Below are positions 57,752-64,000 of a stretch of DNA of 64,000 bases, piece after piece. The stretch lies in assembly GCF_013303125.1 (NCBI RefSeq), contig NZ_JABTTE010000007.1, positions 56,828-120,827 of the forward strand. The letters are read 5' to 3'. The DNA is from Calidifontibacillus erzurumensis. Lineage in GTDB: Bacteria > Bacillota > Bacilli > Bacillales > Bacillaceae_J. A model generated the notes under the pieces. That model was not told where the DNA came from, did no database searches, and worked only from the letters and a program-made list of their open reading frames with translations. Position numbers and translations under genes: made by a program. How positions within the stretch are numbered: the stretch's first letter is position 1; each line of letters opens with the position of its first letter.

Positions 57752-58106
57752 GCAGAAGGTGCCAAAGACGGTACAGGAGAGGGGGCAGGCACCGTAACGG
57801 AGATAGTGCCGCAGACGGTGCCAGGGCTGGTGCCGGAGAAGGTACATCAGAGGGGTCAGGCACCGTAACGGAGATGGTACCGCAGACGGTGCCGGAGATG
57901 GTGCCAGAGACGGTACATCAGAGGGGTCAGGCACCGTAACAGAGATGGTGCCGCAGACGGTGCCAGAGATGGTGTTTGAGAAGGTGCATTAGAGGGGTCA
58001 GGCACCGTAACGGAGATGGTACCATAGACAGTGCCAGAGATGGTGCCGGAGACGGTACACCAGAAGGGTCAGGCACCGCAAAGTAGATGGTGCATCAGAG
58101 AGTGCT
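57752..58106 (+). repeat. 71-bp tandem repeat array, GGTGCC-rich copy 2
   Basis: GAGGGGTCAGGCACC boxes begin at 57779, 57850, 57921, 57992 and 58063, exactly 71 bases apart each time. Between them are 12-bp units close to GGTGCCGGAGAT and GGTGCCAGAGAC. The first box reads GAGGGGGCAGGCACC and the last GAAGGGTCAGGCACC. Base composition is far richer in G than the surroundings. It fills the gap after spoIIB. Confidence 0.95.
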
Positions 58107-58166
58107 GAAACTCATATATCTATTAAATTTTTAGATTTTCGTCTAAAAAGTTCAAATTTATCGTTG

Positions 58167-58198
58167 AAAAGGAGTCTTTTGGACTTCTTTTTTATTTT
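58167..58198 (+). terminator. terminator before maf
   Basis: AAGGAGTC and GACTTCTT pair around TTTTG and are followed by six Ts. Probably ends a transcript crossing the repeat array. Confidence 0.6.
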
Positions 58199-58306
58199 TC
58201 AGCTGGAGGAATAGAATTTCTCGAATTTGTTTTTAAATTGAATTTTTGGTATTTTACCAATATAACCATTTATGTATAAAAAATTGAAAACGGTGTGGGA
58301 TTGTTG

Positions 58307-58873
58307 ATGAGAAAATTAGTTTTGGCTTCTAGTTCTCCTAGGAGAAAAGAATTGCTTGCTTATGCAAAAATTCCATTTACAATCATGGTGAGTGAAGTAG
58401 ATGAGGACTTTGATCCAAACAAAGATCCGAAAGAAATTGCGCAAGATCTTGCTTTACAAAAAGCGAAAGCAGTTTTTAATTCGGCTGACTTGGATGATGC
58501 TGTTGTCATTGGTGCAGACACAATTGTGACGGTTGATAACCAAATTTTAGGTAAACCAAAAGATGCTGAGGAAGCAAAGAACATGCTCAAAATGCTTTCT
58601 GGAAGGGAACATGTTGTCATCACCGGTGTAGCGATTGTTTCTAGTGCAAATTCAACGATTTTTTATGAGGAAACAAAAGTCCAATTTTGGGACCTAACTG
58701 ATGAGGAGATTGAAGATTATATTAAAAGCGGGGAACCTTTTGATAAAGCTGGTTCTTATGGCATTCAAAACCTCGGATCGATTCTTGTGAAAAAAATTGA
58801 TGGCGACTATTTTAATGTTGTAGGGTTGCCAATAGCGAGAACATATCGGGAGTTAAAAAAATTTTTTCCATAA
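58307..58873 (+). CDS. maf: Maf-family nucleotide pyrophosphatase
   Basis: Septum-formation-linked nucleoside triphosphate pyrophosphatase, 188 aa. Motifs: LVLASSSPRRKELLAY, SEVDE, GADTIVTVDNQILGKP and the late DKAGSYGIQ. The ATG at 58307 aligns with the family start; upstream GTG and TTG codons only add a few residues. It opens the maf-radC-mre-min region. Confidence 0.95.
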   Translation: MRKLVLASSSPRRKELLAYAKIPFTIMVSEVDEDFDPNKDPKEIAQDLALQKAKAVFNSADLDDAVVIGADTIVTVDNQILGKPKDAEEAKNMLKMLSGREHVVITGVAIVSSANSTIFYEETKVQFWDLTDEEIEDYIKSGEPFDKAGSYGIQNLGSILVKKIDGDYFNVVGLPIARTYRELKKFFP

Positions 58874-58908
58874 TTTTTTTATTTCCGAAAGAAATGGAGA
58901 GGAGAACA

Positions 58909-59598
58909 ATGTCTCAATCTTCACTAATGATTAAAGATTATCCAAAAGATTCAACTCCGCGGGAACGATTAGTTGCCTATGGGCCTGAAAGTCTTTCAAA
59001 TCAAGAATTATTAGCTATTTTATTAAGAACTGGAACGAAAAATGAATCGGTGATGGAATTATCGCAACGATTGTTAAAAAAATTCGACGGATTGCGAATG
59101 TTGAAAGATGCGACGATTGAAGAAATTACGAAAATCAACGGTATTGGCAGCGTCAAAGCAATTCAAATTTTGGCAGCCCTTGAACTGGGACGACGAATTA
59201 ACAAACTTCGCTATGAAGAGCGTTATACCATTCGTTCCCCTGAAGATGCTGCCAAATATGTCATGGATGACATGCGTTTTTTATCACAAGAACATTTTGT
59301 TGCTATTTATTTAAATACAAAAAATCAAGTTATTCATAAACAATCCATCTTTATAGGGAGCCTCAATGCCTCCATCGTTCATCCAAGAGAAGTATTCAAA
59401 GAAGCACTCCGCAGGTCAAGCGCCTCTATTATTTGTGTGCATAATCACCCTTCTGGAGACCCTACTCCTAGCCGTGAAGATATAGAAGTAACCAAGCGAT
59501 TGGTCGAATGTGGAAAAATCATCGGGATTGATGTGCTTGATCATTTAATTATTGGTGATACTAAATATATAAGCTTGAAAGAAAAAGGATATGTTTAA
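58909..59598 (+). CDS. radC: RadC/JAB-domain protein
   Basis: A 229-aa protein with an N-terminal helix-hairpin-helix (ITKINGIGSVKAIQILAAL) and a C-terminal JAB/MPN domain with metal motif HNHPSGDPTPSRED. Despite its name a DNA repair role is not established. The ATG at 58909 follows GGAGAGGAG. This is ysxA in B. subtilis. Confidence 0.95.
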   Translation: MSQSSLMIKDYPKDSTPRERLVAYGPESLSNQELLAILLRTGTKNESVMELSQRLLKKFDGLRMLKDATIEEITKINGIGSVKAIQILAALELGRRINKLRYEERYTIRSPEDAAKYVMDDMRFLSQEHFVAIYLNTKNQVIHKQSIFIGSLNASIVHPREVFKEALRRSSASIICVHNHPSGDPTPSREDIEVTKRLVECGKIIGIDVLDHLIIGDTKYISLKEKGYV

Positions 59599-59622
59599 AA
59601 AACTATCCTTTTCTATTTTTTT
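59581..59622 (+). terminator. radC terminator overlapping the gene end
   Basis: GAAAAAGGATA (59581-59591) pairs with TATCCTTTTC (59604-59613), then TATTTTTTT. The left arm encodes the last codons of radC. Confidence 0.8.
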
Positions 59623-59783
59623 GTCTTATAATAGTCTGTATGAGCTTCTGTTGTACAAGTTAGTATGAGGGAAAGGAACGGTTTAAATCTTTCAAGATGT
59701 AAAAAAATATTCTTTGTCAAAACCTTAACTCCTGCCGCTTGCATCTAACCTGTACTTATGCTGAGAAAGGAAGAGACGTAATT

Positions 59784-60824
59784 ATGTTTGGTTTAGGTGG
59801 CTTTTCTCGTGATATGGGAATTGACTTAGGAACTGCGAATACGTTAGTTTACGTGAAAGGGAAAGGTGTCGTTGTACGCGAACCATCTGTTGTTGCTTTT
59901 CGTACAGATACTGGAACAATTGAAGCGGTCGGTAATGAAGCAAAAAATATGATTGGCCGTACACCAGGTAATATTGTTGCTTTAAGACCGATGAAAGATG
60001 GCGTAATTGCAGATTTTGAAACGACAGCGATTATGTTGAAGCATTTTATCCAGCAGGCGCAAAAAAACCAATCTGCTTTTTCACGCAAGCCAAATGTTAT
60101 GGTTTGTGTACCTTCTGGAATAACAGCAGTTGAAAAGCGTGCTGTTGAGGATGCGACCGTTCAAGCTGGTGCACGTACAGCCTATACAATTGAAGAGCCG
60201 TTTGCAGCAGCTATTGGCGCTAATTTGCCGGTTTGGGAACCGACAGGCAGCATGGTTGTCGATATCGGGGGCGGAACGACAGAAGTGGCAATTATTTCAC
60301 TTGGTGGAATTGTAACTAGCCAATCTGTACGCGTTGCTGGCGATGAAATGGATGACGCTATTATTCAATATGTAAAGAAAAAATATAGTTTATTGATCGG
60401 TGAACGAACTGCTGAACAGTTGAAGTTGGAAATTGGTTCGGCAGGCATGCCTGAAGGAATTGAAGATATGGAAATTCGCGGACGTGATCTTTTGTCAGGG
60501 CTTCCAAAAACGATTTCCATCAGCGCTGCAGAAGTTGCTGAAGCATTGCATGATACTGTTTATGCCATCGTTGACGCGGTGAAATATACGCTTGAAAAAT
60601 CGCCACCTGAATTGGCGGCTGATATTATGGATCGCGGCATCGTTTTAACGGGCGGTGGCGCTTTATTACGGAACCTTGATAAAGTGATCAGCAATGAAAC
60701 GAAAATGCCGGTGTTAGTAGCTGAAAATCCGCTTGATTGTGTTGCGGTTGGTACTGGCAAAGCGTTGGACAATCTTCACCTTTTCCGTTCTAAAGCAGGG
60801 ATTACTTCAAAATCAAGAAAATAA
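59784..60824 (+). CDS. mreB: rod shape-determining protein MreB
   Basis: Actin homologue guiding side-wall synthesis, 346 aa. Phosphate 1 motif [18 protein letters not shown], then [14 protein letters not shown] and [27 protein letters not shown] precedes the ATG at 59784; the longer frame from 59739 is not homologous. First of mreB-mreC-mreD-minC-minD, the conserved Bacillus order. Confidence 0.98.
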   Translation: MFGLGGFSRDMGIDLGTANTLVYVKGKGVVVREPSVVAFRTDTGTIEAVGNEAKNMIGRTPGNIVALRPMKDGVIADFETTAIMLKHFIQQAQKNQSAFSRKPNVMVCVPSGITAVEKRAVEDATVQAGARTAYTIEEPFAAAIGANLPVWEPTGSMVVDIGGGTTEVAIISLGGIVTSQSVRVAGDEMDDAIIQYVKKKYSLLIGERTAEQLKLEIGSAGMPEGIEDMEIRGRDLLSGLPKTISISAAEVAEALHDTVYAIVDAVKYTLEKSPPELAADIMDRGIVLTGGGALLRNLDKVISNETKMPVLVAENPLDCVAVGTGKALDNLHLFRSKAGITSKSRK

Positions 60825-60841
60825 GTAAGAAGGTGTAAATC

Positions 60842-61726
60842 ATGCCACAATTTTTTTATAACAAACGATTAATCGTGCTATTAGTTTGCATTATTTTATT
60901 GGTGGCATTGATTGGCTTTTCAATGAAAGATCGATCGAAACTTAGTTGGCCTGAACAGGTTTTAAAAGATACGATCGGCTTGTTTCAATCGATATTACAT
61001 CAACCCGCTGAATATGCAGCGGGTTTCTTTGAGAATATTTCAGAACTTAAAACTACTTTTGAAGAAAATAGATTGTTGAAAGCACGATTAGATGAGTATG
61101 TTGAATTAAATGCCAGAGTTTTGGAATTAGAAAAAGAAAATGAGCGGCTTCGTGCTATTTTAGGAAAAAAAGAAAGCTTGCGTGATTATAAGCTCATTCA
61201 AGCAAATGTGATTGCAAGAAATCCAGACTATTGGCATGAACTGATTTTTATTAATAAAGGCGAGCAGCATGGAGTTAAGAAAAACATGGCTGTCATTACA
61301 TCTGAAGGAATGATCGGCAAAATAAAACAAGTTTCACAATTTACATCAACCGTTCAACTTTTAAGCGCGGTCGATCGCACAAACCGCATATCAGCCGTTG
61401 TTAAAGGCAATGCAGATATTTTCGGACTTATTGAAGGTTATGATGAAAAAAAAGGAGCTTTATTGTTTAAACGTATTCCGTATGATGTGAAAATCAACCT
61501 ACAAGAAAAACAAACGGTCGTCACCTCTGGTTTAGGCGGTGTTTTTCCAAGTGGGTTAGTCATTGGAGAAATTATTGAAGTCGTACCAGACGAATATGGT
61601 TTGACGCAAATGGCTTATGTAAAGCCGTCCGCTAACTTTTTTGACATTGACCATCTTATGATCGTCGAACGGCTTTCAACGACACCAGATACAGAATTAT
61701 TAGAACAAATGGAAGGGGGAATCTGA
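60842..61726 (+). CDS. mreC: rod shape-determining protein MreC
   Basis: Membrane protein, 294 aa: one helix near the N-terminus (LIVLLVCIILLVALIGF), a coiled coil (residues about 60-105) and the double beta-barrel outside domain (VIARNPDYWHELIFINKG, VVTSGLGGVFPSGLVIGEI). It links MreB to cell-wall synthases. AGAAGGTG precedes the ATG. Confidence 0.96.
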   Translation: MPQFFYNKRLIVLLVCIILLVALIGFSMKDRSKLSWPEQVLKDTIGLFQSILHQPAEYAAGFFENISELKTTFEENRLLKARLDEYVELNARVLELEKENERLRAILGKKESLRDYKLIQANVIARNPDYWHELIFINKGEQHGVKKNMAVITSEGMIGKIKQVSQFTSTVQLLSAVDRTNRISAVVKGNADIFGLIEGYDEKKGALLFKRIPYDVKINLQEKQTVVTSGLGGVFPSGLVIGEIIEVVPDEYGLTQMAYVKPSANFFDIDHLMIVERLSTTPDTELLEQMEGGI

Positions 61727-61728
61727 GC

Positions 61729-62256
61729 GTGAAAAGATTCCTTCTTGCCTGTATTATTTTTTTAGGTTTTTTGTTAGAAAGCATTTTTGTAGAGTTTTTG
61801 CCTTCTGAAAGGTTTGGGATTGATCGGATTTTTGTTCCACATTTTATGATCGTTTTGATTATGCTTATCTCTTTTTTTTATAATCGCAATAAAGCAATTA
61901 TTTATGCGCTTTTCTTCGGTTTATTATTTGATATTATTTATACAAATATCATAGGGGTTTATTTATTTACATTTCCTTTAATCGTCTATCTCATTTCTTT
62001 ATTTATGAAAGTATTACATACGAATTTGTTAGTTGTCTTTTTTGTCGTTTTATTTGGAATTGTGTTGTTGGAAATGAGCGTTTTCGGAATCTTGTATTTG
62101 GTAAATGTTGCGCATATGGATTGGCAGCGGTTTGTGTTGGACCGTCTATATCCAACCCTTGTTTTAAACGGCTTTTTCTTGATTCTCGTTTATTATCCAA
62201 TGAAGAAATTTTTATTAAAAAAATTAATAAGTAAAGAAACCGATAAGTTGGCTTAG
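61729..62256 (+). CDS. mreD: rod shape-determining protein MreD
   Basis: Integral membrane protein of 175 aa with five or six helices. It begins at GTG two bases after mreC, with AAGGGGG inside the end of mreC. Includes RFGIDRIFVPHFMIVLIM and the acidic GLLFDIIYTNIIGVY typical of MreD. Confidence 0.94.
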   Translation: MKRFLLACIIFLGFLLESIFVEFLPSERFGIDRIFVPHFMIVLIMLISFFYNRNKAIIYALFFGLLFDIIYTNIIGVYLFTFPLIVYLISLFMKVLHTNLLVVFFVVLFGIVLLEMSVFGILYLVNVAHMDWQRFVLDRLYPTLVLNGFFLILVYYPMKKFLLKKLISKETDKLA

Positions 62257-62311
62257 CATAAAGGAAAAGAGAGCATGCCTGTCGAATAAAAATGCAATGA
62301 GGTGAACGAAG

Positions 62312-62995
62312 ATGATCGGACAAAAGCAGCAATATGTGACGATTAAAGGTACAAAAAGCGGACTTACTTTATATTTAGATGATTCCTGTTCTTTTGAGCA
62401 GCTTTTGCAAGAACTTGAGCAAAAACTGTCCACGAATGTTCAACCAGAGGATAGTCCTTTAATCTCCGTTCACATAAAAGCAGGAAACCGATATTTATCA
62501 AAAAGTGATGAAGATCAAATTCGTGAAATCATTCGCAATAAGAATAGACTTGTTGTTGAATCGCTCGAATCAAATGTGATGACGAAAGAGGAAGCTCTTG
62601 AATGGAAACAGCAAACTGATATTGTGACCGTTTCAAAAATTATTCGTTCCGGTCAAGTTTTGCAAGTTAAAGGCGATTTATTATTAATAGGTGATGTAAA
62701 TCCTGGCGGCACCGTTATGGCTGGGGGAAATATTTTTATAATGGGTGCTCTAAGGGGAATCGCTCATGCAGGATGTTTCGGAAATGAAGAGGCTGTCATA
62801 TGTGCCTCGTTAATGAAGCCGGTGCAGCTTAGAATTGGTGACCTTGTGACTCGCGCTCCTGATAACGAAGTGGAGGGGCATGAGATGGAATGTGCTTTTA
62901 TTGATAAAAATGAGAATCAGATCGTGATCGACCGAGTTCAAGTATTGACACATCTAAGACCAAATTTAACGAGGCTTGAAAGGGGTATGATATAA
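62312..62995 (+). CDS. minC: septum site-determining protein MinC
   Basis: Inhibitor of FtsZ ring assembly, 227 aa. N-terminal FtsZ-acting domain (about 1-100) and C-terminal beta-helix (about 110-210; [35 protein letters not shown]) that dimerises and binds MinD. GAGGTGA precedes the ATG. Its stop overlaps the minD start by one base. Confidence 0.96.
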   Translation: MIGQKQQYVTIKGTKSGLTLYLDDSCSFEQLLQELEQKLSTNVQPEDSPLISVHIKAGNRYLSKSDEDQIREIIRNKNRLVVESLESNVMTKEEALEWKQQTDIVTVSKIIRSGQVLQVKGDLLLIGDVNPGGTVMAGGNIFIMGALRGIAHAGCFGNEEAVICASLMKPVQLRIGDLVTRAPDNEVEGHEMECAFIDKNENQIVIDRVQVLTHLRPNLTRLERGMI

Positions 62996-63792
62996 TGGGT
63001 GAAGCTATCGTTATTACTTCTGGAAAAGGCGGCGTCGGCAAGACGACAACAAGCGCTAATTTGGGAACGGCCTTAGCATTGTCCGGCAAAAAAGTTTGTT
63101 TAGTTGATACGGATATTGGATTGAGAAATTTAGATGTTGTGATGGGGCTTGAAAACCGAATTATTTATGATTTGGTTGATGTTGTAGAAGAACGCTGTAA
63201 ACTTCAACAAGCGCTTATTAAAGATAAGCGTTTTGAATGCTTGTATTTGTTGCCGGCTGCGCAAACGAAGGACAAGTCTGCGGTTATGCCTGACCAAATG
63301 AAAAAATTGATCAACGAGTTGAAACAAGATTTTGATTACGTTTTAATCGATTGTCCTGCCGGAATTGAACAAGGTTTTAAAAATGCGGTTGCCGGAGCAG
63401 ATAAAGCGATCGTTGTCACGACGCCGGAAGTTTCTTCAGTACGTGATGCTGACCGCATCATCGGCTTGCTTGAACAAGAAGAAATTGAACCGCCAAAATT
63501 GATTGTCAATCGAATTCGCCATCATATGATGAAATCTGGCGATATGCTTGATGTTGATGAAATAGTTTCCATTTTGGCGATTGATCTGTTAGGGATCGTA
63601 GGTGATGATGATACGGTAATTAAAGCATCAAACAGTGGCGAGCCCATTGCGTTAGACCCAACAAGTAAAGCTTCGATCGCCTTTCGCAATATGGCAAGGC
63701 GCATTTTAGGAGAATCGGTGCCATTGCTTCATTTGGAAGAAGAAAAAACAGGCGTATTTTCAAAAATGAAAAAGTTCTTTGGCATTAAATAA
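62995..63792 (+). CDS. minD: septum site-determining ATPase MinD
   Basis: Membrane-associated ATPase that recruits MinC, 265 aa. Deviant Walker A SGKGGVGKTTTSAN, DTDIGLRNLD, YVLIDCPAG, and the C-terminal amphipathic helix FSKMKKFFGIK that inserts in the membrane. In Bacillus it is positioned by DivIVA/MinJ; those genes are not in the window. Confidence 0.98.
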   Translation: MGEAIVITSGKGGVGKTTTSANLGTALALSGKKVCLVDTDIGLRNLDVVMGLENRIIYDLVDVVEERCKLQQALIKDKRFECLYLLPAAQTKDKSAVMPDQMKKLINELKQDFDYVLIDCPAGIEQGFKNAVAGADKAIVVTTPEVSSVRDADRIIGLLEQEEIEPPKLIVNRIRHHMMKSGDMLDVDEIVSILAIDLLGIVGDDDTVIKASNSGEPIALDPTSKASIAFRNMARRILGESVPLLHLEEEKTGVFSKMKKFFGIK

Positions 63793-63856
63793 TGGACAAG
63801 CCTGATATAAGAAGATGCTGTTTAATAAGTCCAAATAGATGAAGAAAAAGTTGAGA

Positions 63857-63901
63857 AGGCAAGTGATGGAAAGCAACTATTTCCATCACTTGCCTTTTTT
63901 T
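63857..63901 (+). terminator. mre-min operon terminator
   Basis: GGCAAGTGATGGAAA and TTTCCATCACTTGCC pair perfectly for 15 bp around a seven-base loop, then seven Ts. Its core sequence is close to the ysxC terminator at 14314. Confidence 0.95.
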
Positions 63902-63928
63902 GTTTGGGTTGTCAGAGGTGTGGGTTTG

Positions 63929-64000
63929 GGTGCCAGACCCCTCTGGTGTACCATCTCTGGCACCGTCTCCGGCACCAACTGTGGTGCGGTGCCAGACCCC
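63929..64000 (-). repeat. GGTGCC-rich repeat, copy 3, reverse orientation, cut by window end
   Basis: Read on the reverse strand: GGGGTCTGGCACC, then 12-bp units GGTGCCGGAGAC and GGTGCCAGAGAT, then a second GGGGTCTGGCACC 59 bases on. That spacing is 71 minus one 12-bp unit. The box has TCTGG in place of TCAGG. It continues past the window. Confidence 0.9.

Noticed and set aside
57674..57934. Reverse-strand frame rich in Pro, Ser and Ala across the end of spoIIB and the repeat.
   Set aside because: Its odd composition comes from translating the GGTGCC repeat; it has no ribosome binding site.
57752..58106. CRISPR array.
   Set aside because: Units are contiguous with no unique spacers; the intervening sequence repeats too and no cas genes are near.

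Overview
The window is a stretch of chromosome from a low-GC, endospore-forming member of the Bacillaceae. It carries the sporulation genes spoVID, ysxE, spoIIB and lonB. Its gene order follows the Bacillus subtilis backbone: leuABCD, ysoA, tig, clpX, lonB, lonA, ysxC, hemAXCDBL, spoVID, ysxE, valS, folC, (comC position), spoIIB, maf, radC, mreBCD, minCD. Strong purine-rich ribosome binding sites, TTG/GTG starts, a valS T-box leader and many intrinsic terminators fit a Firmicute. The species cannot be named from the sequence alone.

Region by region. 1-3.6 kb: end of the leucine operon (leuA fragment, leuB, leuC, leuD). 3.7-5.1 kb: a small membrane protein gene and a decayed IS1595-family transposase inserted before ysoA. 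5.2-14.3 kb: protein quality control (YsoA, trigger factor, ClpX, LonB, LonA) and the ribosome-assembly GTPase YsxC. 15.4-21.9 kb: tetrapyrrole pathway from glutamyl-tRNA to uroporphyrinogen III. 22.2-25.6 kb: spore coat genes spoVID and ysxE. 25.8-28.9 kb: T-box leader and valS. 29-32.5 kb: a reverse-strand metal block with mntR and feoA plus a FeoB split into two overlapping genes. 32.7-34 kb: folC.

34.6-55.8 kb is the accessory heart of the window. Where B. subtilis has only comC between folC and spoIIB, this genome has a large type IV pilus locus. It begins with two secreted von Willebrand A proteins and an IS3-family scar. A reverse-strand operon of three prepilin-like genes follows. A forward block then encodes an acidic repeat-rich membrane protein, a PRC-barrel protein, a VanW-like protein, PilB, PilT, PilC, the major pilin, prepilin peptidase (positional ComC), PilM, PilN and PilO. 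No secretin or PilP is present, as expected for a single-membrane cell. Together these genes could build a retractable pilus; the vWA proteins and the large PilX-like protein are candidate adhesive or tip components.

56.4-64 kb returns to the backbone: septum and shape genes spoIIB, maf, radC, mreBCD and minCD. A family of GGTGCC-rich repeats occurs at three places. One is read into the C-terminus of YsxE, one is a five-unit 71-bp tandem array after spoIIB, and one lies in reverse orientation after minD and runs off the window.
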